From Paenibacillus sp. cl123 (GTDB lineage Bacteria; Bacillota; Bacilli; Paenibacillales; NBRC-103111): a DNA stretch of 64,000 nucleotides. Shown piece by piece: positions 14,649-22,899 of this stretch. Below the pieces are notes generated by a model. That model saw only the letters and a list, made by a program, of their open reading frames with translations, was not told the origin of the DNA and searched no databases. Both the position numbers and the translations under genes were made by a program. The DNA lies in contig NZ_FMYY01000002.1 in NCBI RefSeq assembly GCF_900101595.1, forward strand, positions 124,001-188,000, written 5' to 3'. Position 1 is the first letter of the stretch. Each line of letters opens with the position of its first letter.

Positions 14649-16137
14649 ATACGGCAAAGAGATTTTGCTCGGTGCGGCTCCGGTCGTCATCGTATTTCTG
14701 TACTTTCTCGGTGTGAATATTATTCCGGTCATGTTTATGGCTGCGATTCTCGGGGCCTTCTTTTATATGAATCGTACGCGCAACGGCATGAGCGCCAGCG
14801 CGGGCAAGTCCAAGGCAAAAGCTCCGAGCTTCATGACCTTCGACGATATCGGCGGGCAGGACAGAGCGAAGCGGGAGCTGAAAGAAGCGCTCGATTTCCT
14901 GATCCGGTATGAGGATATTAAACGTCTGGGCATCAGACCGCTCAAAGGCATTTTGCTGACGGGACCTCCCGGAACGGGCAAAACGCTGATGGCGAAAGCC
15001 GCGGCTCATTACACCAATTCGGTATTTATGGCAGCCTCAGGCAGTGAGTTTGTAGAAATGTACGTTGGCGTCGGCGCAAGCCGTATCCGCGACTTGTTCA
15101 AAGAAGCGAGAGCCCGCGCCGCGAAGGAGAAAAAGGACAGCGCGATCATCTTTATCGATGAGATTGATGTGATCGGCGGAAAGCGGGACGGCGGACAGCA
15201 TCGCGAATACGACCAGACGCTGAATCAGCTGCTGACGGAGATGGACGGGATTCATACGAGCGAAAGCCCTCGCGTTCTGATCATGGCTGCTACGAACCGC
15301 AAGGAAATGCTGGACAGCGCGCTGCTGCGTCCGGGTCGCTTCGACCGTCATATCGATGTCGATCTGCCGGACAAGAAGGGCCGGCTGCACATCCTGAATA
15401 TTCATGCCAAAGGCAGACCGCTGGCGGAAGGAATTGATCTGGAAGCTATCGCGAAGGAAACGTTCCAGTTCTCCGGCGCGCAGCTGGAAAGCGTAATGAA
15501 CGAAGCGGCGATCTATGCGATGCGCGAGGAGTCCAGCACGATCGGACAGCAGCATTTGTCGCTTGCCGTGGATAAAGTTATGCTGGGCGAGAAAACGGAC
15601 CGCGAATCGACGAAGGAGGAGCGCGAGCGCGTCGCACTGCACGAGCTCGGACATGCTATCGTGGCGGAGCGGGTGCGCCCCGGCTCCGTCTCGCAGGTGT
15701 CGCTCAGTCCCCGCGGCAAAGCGCTCGGCTTCGTGCGTCATAACCCGCAGGCCGACCAGTACCTGTACACGAAAAAGCAGATCGAAGAGCAGATTATGAT
15801 CGCGCTTGGCGGCTCTGTCGCCGAGGAAATGTTTTACGGCGGGCGCAGCACCGGCTCGCGTAACGATTTCGAGCAGGCGCTGCAGATGGTGCGGACGATG
15901 ATGGATTCCGGACTGACGCGCCTTGGGATCATCGACCGGAACATGGTAACCAAGCAGGAACTGATGAAAGAAAACGCCGCAATTCTTGATGAGATCACGA
16001 ATTCGACCCGCACGCTGCTGGAGCGGCACCGTCGCGTATTCGAGCAGTCGCTGGATATTCTGATCGCAGAGGAAGTGTTGTCGGGCGAGCAGTTCCGCGA
16101 GCTTCTCCTGCGGCTTGAGCAGCCGCAAATCGCATAA
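14641..16137 (+). CDS. FtsH-like membrane AAA+ metalloprotease, short form
   Basis: Membrane-anchored ATP-dependent zinc protease. Two close N-terminal helices (about 9-25 and 28-44) leave almost no extracytoplasmic domain, and the protein is 498 residues against about 640 for FtsH. The AAA module has Walker A GPPGTGKT (108-115), Walker B IIFIDEID, and the [15 protein letters not shown] region. The protease has HELGH (334-338) and the likely third zinc ligand D409 in GSRNDFEQA. All catalytic parts look intact. The housekeeping ftsH normally lies by hpt/tilS, so this is a paralogue. It overlaps the upstream membrane gene by eight bases. Confidence 0.88.
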   Translation: MSKYGKEILLGAAPVVIVFLYFLGVNIIPVMFMAAILGAFFYMNRTRNGMSASAGKSKAKAPSFMTFDDIGGQDRAKRELKEALDFLIRYEDIKRLGIRPLKGILLTGPPGTGKTLMAKAAAHYTNSVFMAASGSEFVEMYVGVGASRIRDLFKEARARAAKEKKDSAIIFIDEIDVIGGKRDGGQHREYDQTLNQLLTEMDGIHTSESPRVLIMAATNRKEMLDSALLRPGRFDRHIDVDLPDKKGRLHILNIHAKGRPLAEGIDLEAIAKETFQFSGAQLESVMNEAAIYAMREESSTIGQQHLSLAVDKVMLGEKTDRESTKEERERVALHELGHAIVAERVRPGSVSQVSLSPRGKALGFVRHNPQADQYLYTKKQIEEQIMIALGGSVAEEMFYGGRSTGSRNDFEQALQMVRTMMDSGLTRLGIIDRNMVTKQELMKENAAILDEITNSTRTLLERHRRVFEQSLDILIAEEVLSGEQFRELLLRLEQPQIA

Positions 16138-16150
16138 GGGCGTTAAGCCG

Positions 16151-16187
16151 AAGAGAGTAATCCTGGCGGATTGCTCTCTTTTTTCCT
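16151..16187 (+). terminator. Intrinsic terminator after the FtsH-like gene
   Basis: GAGAGTAATCC pairs with GGATTGCTCTC around TGGC, followed by six T. Confidence 0.9.
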
Positions 16188-16295
16188 ATTTGCCGGCGAA
16201 TCTCAAAAAATATCGCAAATGCTGCAACTTTTTGGCCGCAGTATAGTCTAATAGAGTGATAGATTTTGTCAAATTTTTGAGTTTCGAGGTGTAAG

Positions 16296-17969
16296 ATGAG
16301 GTTTATAACGGCTTGGTTCACATGTTTATTACTGTCGCTGTTGTTGATTCCGGTCGCCTTTGCCGAAACGTCGTCGATCCAGTTGTTTATGAACGGCAAG
16401 CAGTTAATTCCCGAGGTGCCTCCGCAGATTGTAAAAGGCAACACGATAGTGCCCGTGCGCATCATTGCCGAAGCGGTCGGCTCGAAAGTCTCCTGGGATC
16501 CGAAGCAGCGCAAAGTCAGCGTGAACCAGGGTTCCACCAGCATTCAATTGTTTATCGACAAAACGTCCGCCACTGTCAATGGAAAGGCTTACACGCTGGA
16601 AGCGGCTCCTGTCATTATCGACGGGAATACGATGCTGCCGCTGCGCTTTGTGGTTGAACAACTGAATACGGAAGTCGAGTGGGACGGCCTTACGCAGTCG
16701 GTATTTATGTACCAGAAAAAGCCGCAAGATGACTCGACTTCTGGCGTAGCCGTCGGGGGCGAAGAGAAGCCGTCCCCGAATGATCCCGCGGCTCCGCCCG
16801 CATCAGGAGAAGGCAAGACGGACGCCGGCGGCACCGGCAAGCCGGGAGACAAGACATCGGAGACGCCGGGCAAGGTGGCGGGCAATAACGGCAAGCCTTC
16901 CGAAAGCTTGCAAACCTCCACTTCGCCGAAGGACAAGAACCAGGGTCAAGCGATACCGGTAGGCGGAACGGCGGGCGGTGAAGGGTCGGCAGGCGCGGGA
17001 GCTTCAGCGGGAAAAGGCGGAACGGCTCCTCCGATCAAGGCGGGCGAGACGGGTATTCCCACGCCGACGATGCCTCCGCTGATCAACTCTTTGTATTCTA
17101 TTACCCTGGATAATGAAGCGGTAATCGTCAAGACGTCGCGAACGGATCAGCTCGAACCGAAAGTGTTTCGTTTAAGCAATCCTGAACGTCTGGTGGTCGA
17201 CATCCCGGGCGTCCAGCTGGACACTGCCTTGGCCGATCATATGGGCAGCCTAACCGAAGGAACGCTCCCTATTTCGAACGGCAATATTGCGAAAATCAGA
17301 TACTCGCTATTTTCAAAAGAAGAATCTATCGTTAGAATAGTAATAGACTTGGCGCAAAAAGCCCAGTTCATGCTTGTTCCCGGCGAAACCCCGGGACAAT
17401 TCGCCTTGCGCATCACACCTCCGAGATCGGAGTATCTGGTGTATATCGATCCCGGCCATGGCGCAAAGGACAGCGGAGCCGTGTCCAGGCATACGGGCCG
17501 CTACGAAAAAACCTTTGTTCTTGCCTTGGGCAAGAAGGTAGCTGCGCTGCTGGAGAAGGAGAAAAAGATCCAGGTCAGGATGACGCGGGGAGACGATACC
17601 TTCCTGGAGCTTGCTGAACGCGTAGCGCTGGCTAATCAGGCCGATGCGGATCTGTTCGTGTCCATCCATGCCAATTCGGCGGATAAAGAAACGATTCGCG
17701 GTACCGAGACGTATTACTACACGGATCAAAGCGTCGACTTTGCCAAAACGATGCATGCGGCACTGCTGCAAGGCACCGGCTTCCCCGACCGCAAGGTAAA
17801 GAAGAGCGCATTCCATGTCATTCGCAATACAACCATGCCTTCCGTGCTGCTGGAAATCGGGTTTATGAGCAATCGCGCGGAAGAAAGTCAGATGTTTCAA
17901 GAAGCTTTTCAAGACCAGGTAGCCGCATCCATCGTAGCAGGCATCAAGACGCAGCTTAATCTGGAATAA
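16296..17969 (+). CDS. Secreted N-acetylmuramoyl-L-alanine amidase with CuAO-like and AMIN domains
   Basis: Peptidoglycan amidase. The signal peptide ends at AFA (residue 23). A copper-amine-oxidase-like N-terminal module with two halves covers about 25-145 (GNTIVPVRIIAEA, GNTMLPLRFVVEQ). A Gly/Pro/Lys-rich linker runs to about 260, then an AMIN-type beta domain (RLVVDIPG) and Amidase_3. Its zinc ligands are H388 (DPGHG), E404 (RYEKT) and H458 (SIHAN), with catalytic E520 (LEIGF). Length is 557 residues. GAGGTGTAAG precedes the ATG. The GerM-domain lipoprotein follows after 12 bases, a pairing that suggests envelope remodelling, perhaps in sporulation or germination. Confidence 0.92.
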   Translation: MRFITAWFTCLLLSLLLIPVAFAETSSIQLFMNGKQLIPEVPPQIVKGNTIVPVRIIAEAVGSKVSWDPKQRKVSVNQGSTSIQLFIDKTSATVNGKAYTLEAAPVIIDGNTMLPLRFVVEQLNTEVEWDGLTQSVFMYQKKPQDDSTSGVAVGGEEKPSPNDPAAPPASGEGKTDAGGTGKPGDKTSETPGKVAGNNGKPSESLQTSTSPKDKNQGQAIPVGGTAGGEGSAGAGASAGKGGTAPPIKAGETGIPTPTMPPLINSLYSITLDNEAVIVKTSRTDQLEPKVFRLSNPERLVVDIPGVQLDTALADHMGSLTEGTLPISNGNIAKIRYSLFSKEESIVRIVIDLAQKAQFMLVPGETPGQFALRITPPRSEYLVYIDPGHGAKDSGAVSRHTGRYEKTFVLALGKKVAALLEKEKKIQVRMTRGDDTFLELAERVALANQADADLFVSIHANSADKETIRGTETYYYTDQSVDFAKTMHAALLQGTGFPDRKVKKSAFHVIRNTTMPSVLLEIGFMSNRAEESQMFQEAFQDQVAASIVAGIKTQLNLE

Positions 17970-17981
17970 GGAGTGTTTCTG

Positions 17982-18563
17982 ATGCAAACCCATTGGTGCA
18001 AAATGTTGACCGCAGCCGCGCTTTTCGCGCTGGTAGCGTCGGGCTGCGGACAGAAGCCCGCCGTCCAGCCGAATACGCCGGCCCCTGAAACTCCCCAATC
18101 GACCGGCCAGGCAAGCGGCAGCGGCGGGTCGAGCGGACAAGCTGGACAGCCGGTTCAGCCCGTTCAGCCTTCCAAGCAATCGAAGTCCGTGAAGTCTTAT
18201 TATGCGGACGCGAATCTGGAGAAGCTGCTGGAGAGAGAAACCACAATCGAATTTACGGCAGATAAGGACAAATACTTGGCAGCCTTTCAGGAACTGAAGA
18301 AAACGCCTGACGACAAGTCCGTATCGCTGGCCAAAAATCTGACCTTCAAGTCTGCGACGTTGAAAGACGGTCAGCTTACGCTTGATCTGGTCATGCCTGC
18401 GGAAGCGAGGCTTGGAGCGGGCGGCGAGGAAATGCTGCTGACGGCTCTTCAGAAAACCGCTTTTCAATTCGAAGAGGTCAAGACGCTTGAAATCCTGCTC
18501 GAAGGCAAACAAGTCGAAAGTCTGATGGGGCATATGGAGCTGCAGCATCCTTTCAAGCGCTAA
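17982..18563 (+). CDS. GerM-domain lipoprotein
   Basis: A 193-residue lipoprotein: a short signal peptide ends at the lipobox A-S-G-C with C22, then comes a Pro/Gln/Gly-rich spacer of about 45 residues and a GerMN domain (about 75-190). GerM domains occur in sporulation and germination proteins of Bacillus; the exact role here is unknown. The ATG at 17982 lies 8 bases after AAGGAG; the GTG at 17973 overlaps the site. It sits between the amidase and the SLH protein and likely belongs to the amidase transcript. Confidence 0.82.
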   Translation: MQTHWCKMLTAAALFALVASGCGQKPAVQPNTPAPETPQSTGQASGSGGSSGQAGQPVQPVQPSKQSKSVKSYYADANLEKLLERETTIEFTADKDKYLAAFQELKKTPDDKSVSLAKNLTFKSATLKDGQLTLDLVMPAEARLGAGGEEMLLTALQKTAFQFEEVKTLEILLEGKQVESLMGHMELQHPFKR

Positions 18564-18609
18564 CGGCAGGCAAACACATCGAAAGAGACCGAGAGGAGTA
18601 TGCAAATAC

Positions 18610-21381
18610 ATGAAGAGAAAGAGACAGAAGCAAGTTCGCAAGATGACAGCAGCCGCACTGGCGCTTACACTTGCATTCAGCGGCTCCGCCTTCGCGGCGG
18701 AGACTGCTCCTAATACAACCTCGACTTCGGCGGCAGGAAATCTTGTGCTGCGCTTCTCGGACGTCGACGGCGCTCACTGGTCGATCAAGCACGTAACGAA
18801 GCTTGCAGCCCTCGGCATTATCCAAGGGTATGAGAAAAATGAATTCCGGCCTGACAATACGGTGTCCCAGCAGGATGTTATCGTTATGGCGATCCGGATG
18901 ATGGGATTGGAAACGGAGGCGCTGGCCAACAAGGCGGAAACGGTTCTCCCTGTCCAGGTGAGCGATTATGCGAAGCCTTATGTGGCTTATGCATTCGATC
19001 GCGGATTGATTACGGCGGCGGAAGAAGTCGAAAACGCATCGGCTAAGACGGCGTGGGGCTCCCGCGACGCTGCCCGGGAGTGGGTGGCCAAGCTGGTCAT
19101 CCGCGCGATCGGCAAAAATTCGCTGGCTTCGCAGCAGGCGGCTTCGGCCTCCAGCTTCAATGATGCGGAAAGCTTCTCTTCCTGGGCCAAAGGCTATATC
19201 AATGCTGCAGTTATGCTCGGCATCGTGCAAGGCTTCGAGGATGATACGTTCAGACCGTCGGGCAAGGTGACGCGCGCGCAGATGGCGACCTTCCTCAGCC
19301 GGGCGGACAAGGAACTGACCACCCGTTCCAGCCGCGTCGATATCGGGTATGTGATGGAGCTGACGGACAAGAAGATCAGCGTATTGAATGCAAAGGGCGA
19401 TACAACTACATACAATCTTTCGGCGGACACGGTATTGTACAGCGCAAAGGACGACAGCCGGATTCCGCTCAGCCAGATCAAGCTGACCAATGAAGTTTAT
19501 GTGATTCAGAACTTGAACAACGCCCTCTACATCGAGCTGACGAATGAAGAGGAGAAAATGGAAGTAACCGAAGGGACGCTGAACGACGTGTTCCTCGACG
19601 AGATGCGAGTATCCGTGCAAGTTGGCGGAACGCGCCGTCTGATGGAAATCGCGGCCAATGTGGCGGTAACCGACAACGAGGGCCGCGGGCAAAGCATCGG
19701 CTCCATCCCGCTCGGCAGCATCGTTCAGCTCAAGCGCAACACGCTGCTTAAGGAGACGAAGATTACGCACATCGTCGTGAAGCAGGCTCCGATTAGCAAA
19801 ACGGCGGAAGGCACGATAACGAACATCGATACGGCGCAGAATCAGATCAGCTTCCTGGAGGCGTCAAGCGGCCAGGGCGAAACGTACTCGACGGCGGAAG
19901 GAATAGCGGTCAAGCTGCAGGACGGAACCGTGTCCGAGCTGTCGAAGCTGCATATCGGCGACGCCGTCAGCTACGAGATCAAAGCCAATAAGCTGAACTC
20001 GGTTACCGTGAAAAAGCAGGCGGATGTAGTCACCACGATCCAGGGCACGCTGACGACGGAAGTGAGCAAGGATTCCCGGATTCTGACGATTACGCCAAGC
20101 GGAGGCAGCTCCCTGTCTTCCTATTATGTGAATGATAATGCGCTTGTTTCCATCGGCGGCACGTCAATGGCGAGTATGTACGATCTGGAGAAGGGCGATG
20201 AAGTGACCCTTGATCTACTGAACGACAAGATCGTGAAGGTTACGGTAAACAACCGCCAGATTGAAAACTACGAGTTTGCCAGTATCGTGAACTATGAATC
20301 AACCTCCAAGGTGCTTACAGTGGCCAAAGATAACGGCGGGTTCGGCGCTTACCAGATTACGGATGCGACTGTGATCAAATATGCGGGGACGACGATTCCG
20401 GTAGCCAACTTCCAAACCTCGTTTCTCGGCACGCAGGCAGGCGCTACCAACACCGATCGGAACAAAAAAGTAAATATGAAGGTTTCCAAGGACAAAATCA
20501 TCTCGATCGAGATGACGCAGTCGCTGGACGGCGTCGTATCGCAAATCAACTCGACGCTAAGCGAGGTTACGCTGCGGACGACGGGCGGCAAAAGCTTGAC
20601 GCTTAAAGCGCCGGGCGCTGCTGTCGAGCTGCAGAATAAAACGAACGGCGTACTCGCGGATTTGAAGGTAGGCGATTCGGTGCGGGCGAATCTGATCTTC
20701 ACACAAGATATGTTCAGCTCATTTGCCGTGAAGAAATCGGGCGTGTTCAAGATACTTGTCGTCACGCCTTCGACTAAGCAGGTAACCGTGAAGGAAGAGA
20801 ACGGTTCGGCGACGTTTACATTTACCATCGACTCGCTGGACAAGCTCTATAACCCGAACAAGGCTACTGCCGCATTCGAGGATTTGCTGGTTGACGAATA
20901 CGTCAAAGCGAGCTTTATCGGCAACAAGATGGAGATGGTTTCCATCGTGAATACGATCCGCGGCAAAGTCAACACCGTGGATGCGTCGCTCGGCACCCTC
21001 ACCGTACAGGATTTCCAAGGCGGGATTCATGTGCTGCCTCTCGGACAAAACTTTACGGTCAAAAAAGCGGATGGGACGTTGTCCTCCTCGCTCACAGAGC
21101 TCAAAGCAGGAGATCGTGTCCAATTGCTTAAAGACGCAACGGAAAAAACGATCATCCATCAGGCTGCTGCGCACAAGCGGACGGTGGCCTCCTACGATAC
21201 GATTCTTGGCCATCTGCTGTTAAAGCCTGCCGGCACGAACAGCAAGGACCGTTACGCTTTGTTCGGACGCGTTTATGTGCATAAGGGAACACAAGTTGTC
21301 AACGCATCCAGCTTAGCCGAGAACAACGAAGTGACCATTTACGTGTTGGAAGATAAAATTTATGAAATCGAACAGCCCTAA
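18610..21381 (+). CDS. SLH-domain cell-surface protein with about nine tandem beta repeats
   Basis: A 923-residue exported protein. The signal peptide ends near SAFAAE (about residue 30). Three S-layer homology domains follow (about 49-100, 117-168, 182-231), with FSDVDGAHWS, GIIQGYEKNEFRPDN and GIVQGFEDDTFRPSG; these usually bind pyruvylated wall polysaccharide. The remaining 690 residues contain about nine repeats of 60-90 residues, each starting like EGTITNIDTAQNQISFL or RGKVNTVDASLGTLTV and ending with a GD-x-V motif, suggesting a chain of small beta barrels. No catalytic motif was seen. Probably a structural or adhesive wall protein. GAGAGGAG lies about 13 bases before the ATG. Confidence 0.88.
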   Translation: MKRKRQKQVRKMTAAALALTLAFSGSAFAAETAPNTTSTSAAGNLVLRFSDVDGAHWSIKHVTKLAALGIIQGYEKNEFRPDNTVSQQDVIVMAIRMMGLETEALANKAETVLPVQVSDYAKPYVAYAFDRGLITAAEEVENASAKTAWGSRDAAREWVAKLVIRAIGKNSLASQQAASASSFNDAESFSSWAKGYINAAVMLGIVQGFEDDTFRPSGKVTRAQMATFLSRADKELTTRSSRVDIGYVMELTDKKISVLNAKGDTTTYNLSADTVLYSAKDDSRIPLSQIKLTNEVYVIQNLNNALYIELTNEEEKMEVTEGTLNDVFLDEMRVSVQVGGTRRLMEIAANVAVTDNEGRGQSIGSIPLGSIVQLKRNTLLKETKITHIVVKQAPISKTAEGTITNIDTAQNQISFLEASSGQGETYSTAEGIAVKLQDGTVSELSKLHIGDAVSYEIKANKLNSVTVKKQADVVTTIQGTLTTEVSKDSRILTITPSGGSSLSSYYVNDNALVSIGGTSMASMYDLEKGDEVTLDLLNDKIVKVTVNNRQIENYEFASIVNYESTSKVLTVAKDNGGFGAYQITDATVIKYAGTTIPVANFQTSFLGTQAGATNTDRNKKVNMKVSKDKIISIEMTQSLDGVVSQINSTLSEVTLRTTGGKSLTLKAPGAAVELQNKTNGVLADLKVGDSVRANLIFTQDMFSSFAVKKSGVFKILVVTPSTKQVTVKEENGSATFTFTIDSLDKLYNPNKATAAFEDLLVDEYVKASFIGNKMEMVSIVNTIRGKVNTVDASLGTLTVQDFQGGIHVLPLGQNFTVKKADGTLSSSLTELKAGDRVQLLKDATEKTIIHQAAAHKRTVASYDTILGHLLLKPAGTNSKDRYALFGRVYVHKGTQVVNASSLAENNEVTIYVLEDKIYEIEQP

Positions 21382-21435
21382 TCTATAAAACATGCAACTT
21401 TTCGCTTGGCCAAGCCGTCTTAGTAGTGCGCAGAT

Positions 21436-21460
21436 TGCCGCTGCTGAGGCGGTTTTTTTT
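21436..21460 (+). terminator. Intrinsic terminator after the SLH gene
   Basis: CCGC pairs with GCGG over a six-base loop, followed by eight T. The stem is short, but the T tract is long. Confidence 0.6.
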
Positions 21461-21761
21461 GAAATTTCAGAGCGAATAAGCGCTGGTTAGAGAAGTCGAA
21501 AGAAGCACGGAGTAGATGACAAGGAATGGATATGCGGTGGAAAAGCGAAAGCGTCCGCCTTTGAAGTCGTGTCCTCACCTCATACATAAATTTCAATTGG
21601 ACACGACTTCAAGAGCGATTGGAACCGTATATGCATTCCCCCCCACGCACCCAAGCAGGGAGACTCACGCGGAGATCTTCAAGAACCTTGCCGCTTGCTA
21701 GGCTTTTCTCGGCGATTTGCGAGGATTTCGGAAAAAATTCGCAAATTACAGACATATTTCA
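21461..21761. other. Non-coding stretch between the SLH gene and nth
   Basis: No supported gene. The open frames present (for example 21516-21701) have no ribosome binding site and a Pro/Thr-rich, unstructured translation. The stretch carries the long inverted repeat at 21561-21612 and ends at the nth promoter. Confidence 0.5.
21561..21612. repeat. Perfect 14-base inverted repeat with 24-base loop
   Basis: TTGAAGTCGTGTCC at 21561-21574 is exactly repeated in inverted orientation at 21599-21612. The loop is AT-rich. No T tract follows, so it is not an ordinary terminator. I saw no second copy in the window. It may be the stem of a small RNA or a paired protein-binding site. Confidence 0.8.
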
Positions 21762-21790
21762 TTGATTCGGCTTCTCCGATTCGGTAAACT
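21762..21790 (+). promoter_or_regulatory. Sigma-A promoter for nth
   Basis: TTGATT, 17 bases, TAAACT. The transcript start near 21797 rules out the far upstream start of the open frame and supports a translation start at 21807 or 21825. Confidence 0.6.
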
Positions 21791-21824
21791 AAGGAACATA
21801 AGCGTGATGAGAGGCGGGCTGCAT

Positions 21825-22544
21825 GTGAATCGAGCTAAGGTTCGAACGATACTTGAGACCATCGCTGGCATGTTTCCCGACGCTCACTGCGAGCTGAATC
21901 ATTCCAACCCCTTTGAGCTGACGATCGCTGTCTTGCTGTCAGCCCAATGTACGGACGAGACGGTCAACAAAGTAACGGCGACTTTGTTTCAGAAGTACAA
22001 GCGGCCGGAAGATTATTTAGCCGTTCCGCTTGATGAATTGGAGCAGGATATACGCCGCATCGGGCTGTTTCGCAACAAAGCCAAAAATATCCAGGCCCTG
22101 TGTGCGCTTTTGTTGGACAAGTTCGGCGGCGAAGTGCCCAAGGAGCATGAGAAGCTGATCGAATTGCCCGGAGTCGGTCGTAAAACGGCGAATGTGGTCA
22201 TGTCCAATGCTTTTGGCGTTCCGGCGATCGCAGTTGATACTCATGTGGAAAGAGTATCGAAACGGCTCGGGATTGCAGGAGCAGACGATTCCGTCCTGGA
22301 GGTCGAGAAGAAGCTGATGAAGCTCGTTCCCCGGGAGGAGTGGACGGATACGCATCATCGTCTTATCTTTTTCGGACGGTACCACTGCAAGGCACAATCG
22401 CCGAAGTGCGAGATTTGTCCGCTGATCGGCATGTGCCCGGAAGGCAAAAAACGTATGAAAACCGGCTCCAAAAGGAAACCTATACCAAAGGGCGAAAAAG
22501 CTAAAGCAACGCTTAAGGATTCGAGTGAAGAAAGGATAGGATGA
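21825..22544 (+). CDS. nth: Endonuclease III
   Basis: Base-excision-repair glycosylase/AP lyase for oxidised pyrimidines. The helix-hairpin-helix LPGVGRKTANVV carries the catalytic lysine, and VDTHVERVSKRLG carries the catalytic aspartate. The C-terminal cluster motif C-x6-C-x2-C-x5-C (CKAQSPKCEICPLIGMC) binds [4Fe-4S]. Similarity to Bacillus Nth begins at about the chosen GTG (21825), which has GAGGCGGG six bases upstream; ATG 21807 is the alternative. The C-terminal tail is unusually long and basic. A small conserved gene follows one base after the stop. Confidence 0.94.
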   Translation: MNRAKVRTILETIAGMFPDAHCELNHSNPFELTIAVLLSAQCTDETVNKVTATLFQKYKRPEDYLAVPLDELEQDIRRIGLFRNKAKNIQALCALLLDKFGGEVPKEHEKLIELPGVGRKTANVVMSNAFGVPAIAVDTHVERVSKRLGIAGADDSVLEVEKKLMKLVPREEWTDTHHRLIFFGRYHCKAQSPKCEICPLIGMCPEGKKRMKTGSKRKPIPKGEKAKATLKDSSEERIG

Positions 22545-22545
22545 A

Positions 22546-22818
22546 ATGAAATGCATATCCGTTTATACAAATGATTTTGAGGTGTTCTCGGACATTTACG
22601 AGAGAATCCTCCAAACCCCTCTCCAGGAAAACGAAGAGATGCAAGTGGAAGGCGTCGTCGTATCGGAGTCCGGCAGCGTGCCCGAGAACTACTTGACTCG
22701 CATGAAGCAGCGTCCCGAGGTTGTCGTGATGAAGGTCAAGGACAAGGATATCACCATTTTGCAGCATCGCGACGTATTTGAAATATTTATCCCCGAGAAA
22801 GAAAATGTGGTACACTAA
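22546..22818 (+). CDS. Small conserved-looking protein of unknown function
   Basis: 90 residues, acidic, no signal peptide or membrane helix. The predicted alternation of strands and helices (MKCISVYTNDFEVFSDIYER at the start, EVVVMKVKDKDITILQHRD near the end) suggests a small alpha/beta fold. GAAAGGATAGG provides a ribosome binding site. The gene begins one base after the nth stop and ends at its own terminator, so it is cotranscribed with nth. I do not recognise a family and assign no function. Confidence 0.75.
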   Translation: MKCISVYTNDFEVFSDIYERILQTPLQENEEMQVEGVVVSESGSVPENYLTRMKQRPEVVVMKVKDKDITILQHRDVFEIFIPEKENVVH

Positions 22819-22847
22819 AAACCGAAGCAATTCGGTTTTTTCTTTTT
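22817..22847 (+). terminator. Intrinsic terminator of the nth unit
   Basis: ACCGAA pairs with TTCGGT around GCAA, followed by a T-rich run broken by one C. The hairpin starts at the stop codon of the 90-residue gene. Confidence 0.85.
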
Positions 22848-22899
22848 GTCATGGGATTGGAATCAGCATGGATATAGAGAGGGCAGGTAGGGGAGAAGG

